Positions 1-12,407 of a stretch of 64,000 nucleotides of DNA are shown one piece after another; within the stretch, counting starts at the first letter, position 1, and every line of letters begins with the position of its first letter. The stretch covers positions 65,833,031-65,897,030 of the forward strand of contig CP136065.1 in NCBI GenBank assembly GCA_032622095.1. The letters run 5' to 3'. The position numbers and the translations under genes were made by a program. This DNA is from Siphonodentalium dalli (Eukaryota > Mollusca > Scaphopoda > Gadilida > Siphonodentaliidae). The notes below the pieces were generated by a model. It searched no databases. It was not told the origin of the DNA and was given only the letters and a program-made list of their open reading frames with translations.

Positions 1-1364
1 TGTTCAGAATATTAGTGGTTTTCTATAAAATTCTGACCAAAGTTGCCAGTCGGAGGTAGTTGGAATACACCAGTCGATTCATCTTGGAGAATCCTTTGAC
101 TAACAATTTTGGTCAGAATGTAAGAGCAAGCAAATATGAATTTGGACATAAATGAGGTGTCAGCTTGTTTGAAAAATAGTATAACATCTGCTTGTAGCTG
201 TCAAAATAATATGTAATATGTCATATCTTAGTTTATTACCTTTTTTCCTCGCGTCTGGTCGCGTTTTAGATCACCTCGGCCATTTTGAATGCGTGATACT
301 CATCAACTCGAAACCATGTGATTCCCCACCGTGCTTGTCACATGTTCGTAAAACAACATAAAATTGCTATGGCCAAGCCTTGAAATAGTGTATCTCCGTC
401 AAAGGTATCTTGCCCACTGAACTATATGGTATATTATCCCAAGTATGAGGGGTTAACTCTCAGAGTTGAAAAAAACGTACGAAATTCTATGTACATATCT
501 TCTGTCATGTTCATGACCCGTGTAATCACGTGATTTCTGACACGTAGTGAAGGAATCGCCATATTTTTTTCCCTCCTCACCAGGACGGGTGCAAAAAGAA
601 TCTCTCACAAAGAATACGATGCTAAGTTGCAGTTTGTATAGCAAAAACAGTTTTGTTTTTGTTTTTATACAAACAACATTATTTCTTTGCTTATAGTTGA
701 AAATTATGTAACAATTCACATAAAGATTACGCGGTTTTGTTCCGAATATAAGATCGGAAATGGATGACTCGTTTCGGACTTTGTCTTCCATAATTTTAAT
801 CGGTCAAATGAAGTAATATCCGTTGTTTAAGCCGACGATATAAGAATTTCTGGCCTCTTAACGACAGAACATTCGAGGCACCATTGGATATGACTAAAGA
901 CGCTGATCGTTTTCTTTATAACAAATCTATGGCATACAGGTGACGTATAATTTAAGTTACCACGTGCGTTGACGGTGGTTAAAGGTATCACGAAATTAGG
1001 TGACTTACTTTCGAGTTCATTTTTTCGTTTTACGGATTTATTTAGACGTTGACAATCATCGTCTGGTGTAAAACTGAAGACAAAAGCACTGTTTTAACGC
1101 TTGTGAAATACGCTGATAGGATTGTAAAATCCTGAATGTCAATTTGAACCTTTTTAACCAACAATGGAGCTGTTACTGCCTTGGTTGGCACAGGCATGGT
1201 AATTTACATAACACAACAGGTGTATTTGTGATTGTTCGTAATCACATTAATTACTTTCACAGGACTGCTCATCGAGGTAAGAACAGGTTCATGAATCGCC
1301 TTCCCTGTAGCTCCCCTTGACGTCGCTTCCCTCGTTTCGAGGTCCCAAGAATAGAGAACGAAAG
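1..1364. other. No gene recognised
   Basis: AT-rich sequence with only short frames (longest about 112 codons at 453-791 minus, without recognisable motifs). I see no RNA gene, tandem repeat or element end here. Confidence 0.5.
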
Positions 1365-3115
1365 TCGATATATAGGGTTCCTCTAATTGGCGTAATTAGC
1401 ACTCGGAGCGATAGTCACACCACACAGGACGCGGGTTGGGGCTACCCATCGAACCCGTAGCTCACACGAGTTGCTTCCCCTAGGACACAGACAAACTCGT
1501 GGGGAAGGATCCAGAGAATTTTTGTTTGGGGACACCTGTTCTGTATTTGAGTATGTGCCCATATAAATTTGGATGTTAAAATATTCAGTACTGGATACTT
1601 GATTGTGCAAATAAAGGCTCCATATTATAGACTATATATCATCTGCGGGCTGATGATTTGCATTACTAGGACATTTTGTTGAATTGTAGAAAAATTCCTT
1701 GAAAATATGGAAGATCCAACTGGAATAAATACTATCTACATGGAATTTGGGGACATTTGGGTCTCTATAGTTTGGGCACCCAAACCTGTAACAGGTATCA
1801 AAACATCCCTGTATCCTCTGACTTGCCGATATATCGTGTTCCTCTAATTGGCGTAATTAGCACTCGGGGCGATAGTCACACCAAACAGGGCGCGGGTTGG
1901 GGCTACCCATTGAACCCATTAGTCACATTGGTGCGCTCCCTGGACTATCGAATTGGACGTCAATCTGCTTCTGCGGGTCGACCGTTGGCTGTTGACGTGC
2001 CCCGGACGGCTGTGACCACTGAGCTCTACTAAAACACTCGACACACGCCGTCCATCGCTACAAGTCGTCATCTCGGGGTCAGCGCGGCTGGGGGGATACA
2101 CCCTTGGTGGTCCCTGACCATGCTCTCCGGTGCCTTATGATCATAGTGTGTGGAAATTTGGGCTAAAATTACTAGTCGAATGGCCATTTTACTTTGTCTC
2201 AATTCAAATTAGGAAACTTTTTCTCAAATTGTTACATTACGCAATTATTTGGCACCTGAAAGTTTATCCTCCATGCCTTCTGCCCCAGCTGGGCTTGGAA
2301 TGGGATCACAGTTCACAGGCTTGTTTCCTCCTTATTATAAGTCACCACTTCCGGGGGCTTGGCAGACAGGTTACTGGCCGCATTCTGGCCAACAGCTGCC
2401 AGTAACTTCGGGTTTGATTTTAAATGAAAACAAAAGATCTTATTCCCTGACGCCATTATAGCAGGAAGCTTGCTTGGGAACTGGTACCTACTAACCTCCC
2501 ATCGCCAGTTCGGTCAGTTGGATATCGGGATCGGTCCTGCTGCTGCTCCACCCCGAGATGTACAGGCTCTGGACATTCCTCCGGGGTCCCCAATGACCAG
2601 ACCTCACATGCAATTAGAAATGAAGCTTGTCATGGTGTATTGTGCTGTTAACACCCCATCGACGGATGGAGATCAGGATCAGATCGAGCAGTCGCTACAG
2701 CACGAGGTGAAAGGGCTTTCGACATTCCTTTCGGGTCACCTTTACATGCGCTTACGAGGGAGCTCAGTTAGTTGTTCAGTGTTCTCTGATGCAGCCAAGC
2801 GCAGGAAGAAAATTAATGTCGAATTTTGATTAGCAAATAACCTCAGATTGACATGATTTGATAGCATTGTTCTACAATCATTTACAATTTAACAGAACAT
2901 CAGAGTGCTTTCCCTTGTTTCGAGGGTTCCAAGGAAGAGATAGAAACATTTACAACCACGACACTGTCACTTGTCGATGTATAGAGTTCCCTTCATTGGC
3001 GTAATTAGCACTCAGGATGATAGTCCCACCAAACAGGTCGCGGGTTGGGGCTACCCATCGAACCCATTGGCCGCATTTGGTGGGCTTTCTGGACTATCGA
3101 CAGGGACTCCAAGTC
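1365..3115. repeat. Dispersed 130-bp motif, three copies
   Basis: Copies at about 1365-1495, 1824-1960 and 2970-3115 share TTGGCGTAATTAGCACTC, a GATAGTC segment, CGCGGGTTGGGGCTACCCAT and a CTGGACTATCGA-like tail in the latter two. The intervals between them are 459 and 1146 bp, so this is not a simple tandem array. No coding family recognised; it may be part of a decayed retroelement. Confidence 0.6.
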
Positions 3116-5016
3116 GGATACTACGGGACGACTGTTGGCATACCCTGGGACAGTCAAATGAGGAAATAGGATCCAAGTTGCATGGCTTTTGTTAGCATTT
3201 GGGTAGCAACTTGCCCTGTGATGCCGGTCAATTTGTACCCTGCCTAACGTCGTCAGAGCTGGGTGGTTATGCCATCGGACTGCACACTTGGCGACCTGGG
3301 TTCGACCATCCTGAGAGGTATTCAACCATTTTACTGCTCTCGGGTTGGGATGTGTTCAACTTCTTACTTTATAAGTTGTTGCTTCTTTCCATGTTCCATC
3401 CAGCTCTTTCATGGTCACGGGCTTTGCTGGAGAATGTCTATAGTCATTCATATCACTAGATTAGTATATGACTCTCGCCCTTTCATTTTCCTGACTTTTA
3501 AGACGTGTTCTGGACTGGTTCGGGTGCTCGATAGGGTAAATATTTACATCTCGATTTGGGACGCAAGAATCAGAGATAAACAAGCATACATGCTTTATTT
3601 CCGACCTCGCTGTGTTTCCGTAATAGATACGAATGACATATATTTTGTCTTCAGGTTGCTATCAGTGCTAACTCAACATGGATTTCACTTTTGTTGTCCA
3701 GTCATACATAGATGAGTCCATTATCCATGGTTCGACATATGCTCAATTTCAGAACACTGTTGACATGAGGTCTAGTTCAGCACCCCACTCGGGCTTAATG
3801 GGCAACACGGCGTATTAGCAGCGTGGAAAAGAAGAACGAAATGGCTTCTGTGATATCGGCCTTTGCGTCTAATACGTCATTCTTCTTATGGGCTCGGTTG
3901 TCGGTACATAATGGTTTTGTTTTCCCTGATAGTGCTTGATTCGCCTATTGCTCATTTAACATACTAAGCCAGGTCCTTTGCTGACCTCAGCGATTGCCAA
4001 TGCAGGATAATGTTGCACCTGTGGGGCAGCATATGAATCGTGTTGGGCACACTTCATAAAGCCGGGTGAAAATTCTTGCCAGATGCTTCTTCTCGTTCGA
4101 GATTCATTAGCATTGGGTGTCTGATGCCAGATCATATGATCCGCCCTCTCGATTCGCACTTCGGGCGATGGTTGTCTCCGAAACAGGGTCCCATTGAAAG
4201 GGCACCCCATCCTTACCAGAAGGGATATCTTGCGCCATCGACTCGTTGGGGACCAGTCAGCAGAGCTCGAACAGTTGGGGCGCGGTGGCCCTTGATCTGC
4301 TTTTCATTACATACCTGCCGTCGGTTTCTGCTGTTTTGGGCTTGTGCCACAATCCTGATGCATCGTTAGTCCAATTTTTGTTTTTGTGGATTTCCACCTT
4401 AACGACATTGGAATTTCGGTTCCTGGCTGCCTTTCTGTCATGGATTCAGTAGCCTGTGATTGGTCAGTTGGGTTTAACTGTGTTGGTGGGCATTTCCACA
4501 TTTGGGAACGTCATCAGGGAAAAATGACATGGCTTATTGCATCTTAGTCGGTCATATCTCGAACTCCAGGCTTCAAACTAAGTTTTATGCTGTGAAACTC
4601 CAATTCTGAGCCATGTTCTTCATACGGCCTGAGCCTTGCAACGTATGTCTGTGTAATACCCATTCGCTTCCCGGTCAGACTATTGGTCAATGATACCTCC
4701 TCCTTATCGACAATGGCATGTCTCCAAGTAGTTGGTGTCGGGCCCTTTCTTGGGAGCTTGCAGCTGGTTTTTCATCGGGCTCTCATCGTGTACTGGGACA
4801 CGGCCCAACCCACTCAAGATTTGGTTCGGGGGTTGGTTCTATTGTTTTTAAGGGGGGTCTTCGTTATTACTTGCGGCTTTTGCTGCCTGGGTTAGCCTGT
4901 TAGGTGCGGTATTAGTATTTAGCCATCCCTGGGTTTATAATACCCGGCTGGGGATTTCTTGTCAACGGGTGTTTTTCTATTTCCATTTCCTTAGAACATG
5001 CATGCTTCTCCCCTTT
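2130..5016. other. GC-richer unassigned region, possibly a decayed mobile element
   Basis: Base composition differs from the AT-rich remainder. There are several short open frames on both strands (for example 2470-2829 plus, 119 codons; 3263-3715 plus, 150 codons) but none shows a motif I recognise, such as a reverse transcriptase, integrase or recombinase. The frames have no shared direction or spacing. I would treat this as an old retroelement or foreign-looking insertion of unknown kind. Confidence 0.35.
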
Positions 5017-5042
5017 GGGGGGGGGGGGGGGGGGGGGGGGGG
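5017..5042. repeat. Poly-G run of 26
   Basis: An uninterrupted run of 26 G on the plus strand after TTCTCCCCTTT. It marks the boundary between the GC-richer unassigned region and AT-rich repeat-dense DNA. Its exact length is likely unreliable in any assembly. Confidence 0.9.
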
Positions 5043-5081
5043 CGACCGACTAAGACGATAATCAGCTAATAATGCTTACAC

Positions 5082-5193
5082 AGCAGAATGAGGTTCCCAG
5101 AGGGTGAATTTTGTGATGCTAGCCCGCTATGCGGGGTAGCATCACTAAATTCACCCTCTGGGGACCTCATTCTGCAAATGACAGACACACTGT
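5082..5193. mobile_element. Single GAGGTCCCC hairpin (solo half of the dyad family)
   Basis: Palindrome GCAGAATGAGGTTCCCAGAG / CTCTGGGGACCTCATTCTGC with loop TAGCCCGCTATGCGGGGTAG. Similar single hairpins lie at 6314-6405, 19270-19372, 34241-34340 and 46374-46460, the last two in CAPN15 introns 8 and 2. Confidence 0.75.
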
Positions 5194-5657
5194 TTCAAGG
5201 CTTGGATATGTCCTTGCTATGGATTGTTTGTTGGATTCGTCTGATTTAGCTCATAGAAATACTATACAAATATTTCACCCTAAATCATTGATGAAACGTG
5301 TTGGACAATAAATTATATTAATCCTGTCATGGCAGGAGCTGCACTGGTGCAGCATTAAAGATGCTGTGCCAGTGCATTCTCTTATATATGCGAGTCTCCC
5401 ATAGTGCTTACAAGGTAAATATTGGACCAATGAATTCTCTTATATTATTATATATGCGAGGTTCCCTATGAGAGACTCATATATAAGGGACTGCAATGGT
5501 GCAAATTTCAGGAAACTCCAGTCATGGAGTCATGGAGGGATTAATTGTGTCAAATGGATCTTTGGTTTGTATTATTATTTAATTGTACCAACCTGTGTGG
5601 TTGATGCTCAGCCATATCAGCTTCAATCCATATCTGGTATTTACTCCAGTCGCTGTA

Positions 5658-5870
5658 CAGTAATGCCCTAATTAATCGACTCCATAACCACAGCTGAATT
5701 ATGGGTAACTTTTCAGGATTTAGTCGGAAATATGGCTTGTTGCCATTCATCGGAAAGCTCTCCCCGAGAGCTTTCCGATGAATGGCAACAAGCCATATTT
5801 CCGACTAAATCCTGAAAAGTTACCCATAATTCAGCTGTGGTTATGGAGTCGATTAATTAGGGCATTACTG
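5658..5870. mobile_element. Tc1-like foldback MITE (CAGTAATGCCC), copy 1
   Basis: A long, almost perfect palindrome of about 2 x 105 bases beginning CAGTAATGCCCTAATTAATC and ending GGGCATTACTG, flanked by TA on both sides. The arms include GGATTTAGTCGGAAATATGG and CCATTCATCGGAAAGCTCTC. CAGT termini with TA duplication are the Tc1/mariner hallmark. There is no coding capacity. Confidence 0.88.
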
Positions 5871-6823
5871 TACATGTCTCAGACGTAATCTACTGAGTAA
5901 GCACTGCATGTGATGCCAGATTATAACTCCATGTTATACTTGCATCTGATTCTTTGATTTCGGCCCACACAATGTGAAATGCACGATGTGAAAGCTCCAA
6001 TAAATTGACTTTGTTCAAATTCAGCAAAATATGCATAAAAACTCATGCATCAGACATTAAGGTTTTAAATGATATTAAATTTATTAACTATTTCATGCTA
6101 TGTACATGTACCCCATAATTCAAATCCATTTGCCCATAAATTGTCATCCATAATGTGTCTTATTTGCTATTATTATTTAAACATAATTACTGTGATTTGT
6201 TACTGATTAATAATTGAATAAATCTTGAGAAAATTATGTTGGTAAATCGTTATCCTTCCACGAGTTATCAGGTCCTTGCCACCACGCGTCGATATGGTGC
6301 ATCTGACATCTGCGCAGAATGAGGTTCCCAGAGGGTGAGTTTAGTAATGCTCTCCTGCAGAGTGGGCTAGCATCACCAAATTCACCCTCTGGGAATCTCA
6401 TTTTACTTAGATCTCAACTGCTATGGACCAAGGATCAGATTGAAGTTCCCCAGTTGAATTTGGTGACGTTCACCCATTGAGCACCTCAATTATGCATTTT
6501 ATCTTCTGCAAATTAGGGGATATAGAAACTGAACAGAAGGAAAAAAATAACTCAGTACTCATCAGTGATTAGTATAAAAAGGGTTAATGTTAATTCTGAC
6601 ATGATGGGTCTCTTTAATAATGTTAATTCTGACAGATTGGGTCTCTTAATGTTAATTCTGACCGGTCGGGTATCTTAATGTTAATTCTGACCGGTTGGGT
6701 ATCTTAATGTTAATTCTGACAGCAGGTTGGGTCTCTTAATGTTAATTCTGACAGCAGGTTGGGTCTCAATGTTAATTCTGACAGCAGGTTGGGTCTCAAT
6801 GTTAATTCTGACAGCAGGTTGGG

Positions 6824-7324
6824 CAGGGTTCGCGCTGCCACTTGCCAAATTTTCCAATGGCAAAAATAATTCACATTTGGCAAAATATATTTTCATTTGG
6901 CAAAAGTTTTGGCAAGTCACGTTTTAATTCCTCAAGAAAGTTGAAAAATATTGGTCAATCAATACCATGCATTTCAGGAAACTCTCACAATCATATTAGT
7001 GGTGTTCTGTAAGGTCTAGGAAAAGTTAACACCTTTATTAAGATGCAGTTAATCTGATAGCATTATAGTATTGATGGGTGAGGGATTACCTGTATTTAGT
7101 GTGGTGGTGGTGTTTACATAGCTAATCCTCTTGTAATATGCCCTTCTGGTGAAGCAACCCTACTACAATTTTATTGTTCGGTTATTGGTTTATTGTTGTA
7201 TGATAAACCACAAAATAAGACTTATTATTGCAGAAAATTATACTATCAGGGATAGCATTTGGCAAATTCTAAAACAATTTGGCAAAAAATATTTTCATTT
7301 GGCAAAAGTAAATTTTGGTCCCTG
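6824..7324. mobile_element. hAT-like non-autonomous element, 501 bp, in the satellite
   Basis: The element begins CAGGGTTCGC and ends GGTCCCTG, so both termini are CAGGG when read inward. It is flanked by the 8-bp direct repeat AGGTTGGG (6816-6823 and 7325-7332), which is part of the satellite unit. An 8-bp duplication with CAGGG ends is characteristic of hAT transposons. The subterminal sequence contains repeated TTTGGCAAAA motifs. No transposase is present. A second, apparently truncated copy of the left end starts at about 21520. Confidence 0.75.
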
Positions 7325-10300
7325 AGGTTGGGTCTCTTAATGTTAATTCTGACAGCAGGTTGGGTCTCTTAATGTTAATTCTGACAGCAAGTTGGGTCTC
7401 AATGTTAATTCTGACAGCAGGTTGGGTCTCTTTATTAATGTTAATTCTGACAGCAGGTTGGGTCTCAATGTTAATTCTGACAGCAAGTTGGGTCTCAATG
7501 TTAATTCTGACAGCAGGTTGGGTCTCTTTATTAATGTTAATTCTGACAGCAGATTGGGTCTCGTTATTAATGTTAATTATGAGAGCAGGTTGGGTCTCTT
7601 TATTAATGTTAATTCTGACAGCAGGTTGGGTCTCTTTATTAATGTTAATTCTGACAGCAGGTTGGGTCTCGTTATTAATGTTAATTCTGACAGCAGATTG
7701 GGTCTCGTTATTAATGTTAATTCTGAGAGCAGGTTGGGTCTCTTTATTAATGTTAATTCTGACAGCAGGTTGGGTCTCTTTATTAATGTTAATTCTGACA
7801 GCAGGTTGGGCCTCTTAATGTTAATTCTGACAGGTTGGGTCTCTTAATGTTAATTCTGAGAGCAGGTTGGGTCTCTTTATTAATGTTAATTCTGACAGCA
7901 GGTTGGGTCTCTTAATGTTAATTCTGACAGCAGGTTGGGTCTCATGTTAATTCTGACAGCAGGTTGGGCCTCTTTATTAATGTTAATTCTGACAGCAGGT
8001 TGGGTCTCTTTATTAATGTTAATTCTGACAGCAGGTTGGGTCTCTTTTAATAATGTTAATTCTGACAGCAGGTTGGGTCTCTTTAATAATGTTAATTCTG
8101 ACAGCAGGTTGGGTCTCTTTATTAATGTTAATTCTGACAGCAGGTTGGGCCTCTTTATTAATGTTAATTCTGACAGCAGGTTGGGCCTCTTTATTAATGT
8201 TAATTCTGACAGCAGGTTGTGTCTCTTTATTAATGTTAATTCTGACAGCAGGTTGGGCCTCTTAATTAATGTTAATTCTGACAGCAGGTTGGGTCTCTTT
8301 AATAATGTTAATTCTGACAGCAGGTTGGGTCTCTTTATTAATGTTAATTCTGACAGCAGGTTGGGTCTCTTGTTAATTCTGACAGCAGGTTGGGTCTCTT
8401 TATTAATGTTAATTCTGACAGCAGGTTGGGTCTCTTTAATAATGTTAATTCTGACAGCAGGTTGGGTCTCTTTATTAATGTTAATTCTGACAGCAGGTTG
8501 GGTCTCTTGTTAATTCTGACAGCAGGTGGTGTCTCTTTATTAATGTTAATTCTGACAGCAGGTTGGGTCTCTTTAATAATGTTAATTCTGACAGCAGGTT
8601 GGGTCTCTTTATTAATGTTAATTCTGACAGCAGGTTGGGTCTCTTGTTAATTCTGACAGCAGGTTGGGTCTCTTTATTAATGTTAATTCTGACAGCAGGT
8701 TGGGTCTCTTTATTAATGTTAATTCTGACAGCAGGTTGGGTCTCTTTATTAATGTTAATTCTGACAGCAGGTTGGGTCTCTTTATTAATGTTAATTCTGA
8801 CAGCAGGTTGGGTCTCTTTATTAATGTTAATTCTGACAGCAGGTTGGGTCTCTTTATTAATGTTAATTCTGACAGCAGGTTGGGTCTCTTTATTAATGTT
8901 AATTCTGACAGCAGGTTGGGTCTCTTTATTAATGTTAATTCTGACAGCAGGTTGGGTCTCTTTATTAATGTTAATTCTGACAGCAGGTTGGGCCTCTTAA
9001 TGTTAATTCTGACAGCAGGTTGGGTCTCTTTATTAATGTTAATTCTGACAGCAGGTGGTGTCTCTTTATTAATGTTAATTCTGACAGCAGGTTGGGTCTC
9101 TTTAATAATGTTAATTCTGACAGCAGGTTGGGTCTCTTTATTAATGTTAATTCTGACAGCAGGTTGGGTCTCTTGTTAATTCTGACAGCAGGTTGGGTCT
9201 CTTTATTAATGTTAATTCTGACAGCAGGTTGGGTCTCTTTATTAATGTTAATTCTGACAGCAGGTTGGGTCTCTTTATTAATGTTAATTCTGACAGCAGG
9301 TTGGGTCTCTTTATTAATGTTAATTCTGACAGCAGGTTGGGTCTCTTTATTAATGTTAATTCTGACAGCAGGTTGGGTCTCTTTATTAATGTTAATTCTG
9401 ACAGCAGGTTGGGTCTCTTTATTAATGTTAATTCTGACAGCAGGTTGGGTCTCTTTATTAATGTTAATTCTGACAGCAGGTTGGGTCTCTTTATTAATGT
9501 TAATTCTGACAGCAGGTTGGGTCTCTTTATTAATGTTAATTCTGACAGCAGGTTGGGCCTCTTTATTAATGTTAATTCTGACAGCAGGTTGGGCCTCTTT
9601 ATTAATGTTAATTCTGACAGCAGGTTGGGCCTCTTAATGTTAATTCTGACAGCAGGTTGGGCCTCTTTATTAATGTTAATTCTGACAGCAGGTTGGGCCT
9701 CTTAATGTTAATTCTGACAGCAGGTTGGGCCTCTTAATGTTAATTCTGACAGCAGGTTGTGTCTCTTTATTAATGTTAATTCTGACAGCAGGTTGGGCCT
9801 CTTAATTAATGTTAATTCTGACAGCAGGTTGGGTCTCTTTAATAATGTTAATTCTGACAGCAGGTTGGGTCTCTTTATTAATGTTAATTCTGACAGCAGG
9901 TTGGGTCTCTTGTTAATTCTGACAGCAGGTTGGGTCTCTTTATTAATGTTAATTCTGACAGCAGGTTGGGTCTCTTTAATAATGTTAATTCTGACAGCAG
10001 GTTGGGTCTCTTTATTAATGTTAATTCTGACAGCAGGTTGGGTCTCTTGTTAATTCTGACAGCAGGTGGTGTCTCTTTATTAATGTTAATTCTGACAGCA
10101 GGTTGGGTCTCTTTAATAATGTTAATTCTGACAGCAGGTTGGGTCTCTTTATTAATGTTAATTCTGACAGCAGGTTGGGTCTCTTGTTAATTCTGACAGC
10201 AGGTTGGGTCTCTTTATTAATGTTAATTCTGACAGCAGGTTGGGTCTCTTTATTAATGTTAATTCTGACAGCAGGTTGGGCCTCTTTATTAATGTTAATT

Positions 10301-12131
10301 CTGACAGCAGGTTGGGTCTCTTTATTAATGTTAATTCTGACAGCAGGTTGGGTCTCTTTATTAATGTTAATTCTGACAGCAGGTTGGGTCTCTTTATCAA
10401 TGTTAATTCTGACAGCAGGTTGGGTCTCTTGTTAATTCTGACAGCAGGTTGGGTCTCTTGTTAATTCTGACAGCAGGTTGGGTCTCTTGTTAATTCTGAC
10501 AGCAGGTGGTGTCTCTTTATTAATGTTAATTCTGACAGCAGGTTGGGTCTCTTTATTAATGTTAATTCTGACAGCAGGTTGGGCCTCTTTATTAATGTTA
10601 ATTCTGACAGCAGGTTGGGCCTCTTTATTAATGTTAATTCTGACAGCAGGTTGGGCCTCTTTATTAATGTTAATTCTGACAGCAGGTTGGGTCTCTTTAT
10701 TAATGTTAATTCTGACAGCAGGTTGGGCCTCTTTATTAATGTTAATTCTGACAGCAGGTTGGGCCTCTTTATTAATGTTAATTCTGACAGCAGGTTGGGT
10801 CTCTTGTTAATTCTGACAGCAGGTTGGGTCTCTTGTTAATTCTGACAGCAGGTTGGGTCTCTTGTTAATTCTGACAGCAGGTGGTGTCTCTTTATTAATG
10901 TTAATTCTGACAGCAGGTTGGGTCTCTTTATTAATGTTAATTCTGACAGCAGGTTGGGCCTCTTTATTAATGTTAATTATGACAGCAGGTTGGGCCTCTT
11001 TATTAATGTTAATTCTGACAGCAGGTTGGGCCTCTTTATTAATGTTAATTCTGACAGCAGGTTGGGTCCCTTTATTAATGTTAATTCTGACAGCAGGTTG
11101 GGCCTCTGTATTAATGTTAATTCTGACAGCAGGTTGGGCCTCTTTATTAATGTTAATTCTGACAGCAGGTGGTGTCTCTTTATTAATGTTAATTCTGACA
11201 GCAGGTTGGGTCTCTTTATTAATGTTAATTCTGACAGCAGGTTGGGCCTCTTTATTAATGTTAATTCTGACAGCAGGTTGGGCCTCTTTATTAATGTTAA
11301 TTCTGACAGCAGGTTGGGCCTCTTTATTAATGTTAATTCTGACAGCAGGTTGGGTCTCTTTATTAATGTTAATTCTGACAGCAGGTTGGCCTCTTTATTA
11401 ATGTTAATTCTGACAGCAGGTTGGGCCTCTTTATTAATGTTAATTCTGACAGCAGGTGGTGTCTCTTTATTAATGTTAATTCTGACAGCAGGTTGGGTCT
11501 CTTTATTAATGTTAATTCTGACAGCAGGTTGGGCCTCTTTATTAATGTTAATTCTGACAGCAGGTTGGGCCTCTTTATTAATGTTAATTCTGACAGCAGG
11601 TTGGGCCTCTTTATTAATGTTAATTCTGACAGCAGGTTGGGCCTCTTTATTAATGTTAATTCTGACAGCAGGTTGGGCCTCTTTATTAATGTTAATTCTG
11701 ACAGCAGGTTGGGCCTCTTTATTAATGTTAATTCTGACAGCAGGTTGGGCCTCTTTATTAATGTTAATTCTGACAGCAGGTGGTGTCTCTTTATTAATGT
11801 TAATTCTGACAGCAGGTTGGGTCTCTTTATTAATGTTAATTCTGACAGCAGGTTGGGCCTCTTTATTAATGTTAATTCTGACAGCAGGTGGTGTCTCTTT
11901 ATTAATGTTAATTCTGACAGCAGGTTGGGTCTCTTTATTAATGTTAATTCTGACAGCAGGTTGGGCCTCTTTATTAATGTTAATTCTGACAGCAGGTTGG
12001 GCCTCTTTATTAATGTTAATTCTGACAGCAGGTTGGGCCTCTTTATTAATGTTAATTCTGACAGCAGGTTGGGCCTCTTTATTAATGTTAATTCTGACAG
12101 CAGGTTGGGCCTCTTTATTAATGTTAATTCT

Positions 12132-12407
12132 ATGACTATGACTATGATTATTTATTCATAACTCATTCATATGATATATACAATTATATACAGTGTAATA
12201 GTATAACATTCAATGAGCTATCGGGGACAGCATAACCAAGAAGGTTGTCTACCTGCCGTCCCCGTTGAAAAGTAATATAACTATACATGTAATAATAATT
12301 TTAATTTATCTAGGTTTTGTCTTGTTAACTTTAAACATTGGTATATAAATGTCTGTTTTTTAATAAATAATAGTATAATTCGTTTGTCGTTCACCGTTCA
12401 TCGCTCA
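12132..12407 (-). mobile_element. 5'-truncated LINE-like insertion with short tandem 3' tail
   Basis: A 276-bp non-satellite segment flanked by the 9-bp direct repeat GTTAATTCT (12123-12131 and 12408-12416). Read on the minus strand it ends in a short tandem tail, ATAATCATAGTCATAGTCAT. This resembles 3' ends of some non-LTR retrotransposons. The repeat also occurs once per satellite unit, so the duplication is not decisive by itself. No reverse transcriptase coding remains. Confidence 0.5.

Noticed and set aside
2249-2829. Plus-strand frames as a reverse transcriptase or gag gene
   Set aside because: No catalytic or zinc-knuckle motif could be found in any frame; described only as an unassigned region.
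7315-12161. Long open frames of up to 405 codons in the 36-bp satellite
   Set aside because: They exist because the unit length is a multiple of three. Several frames are open at once, they have no start or splice context, and they break whenever a linker changes length.
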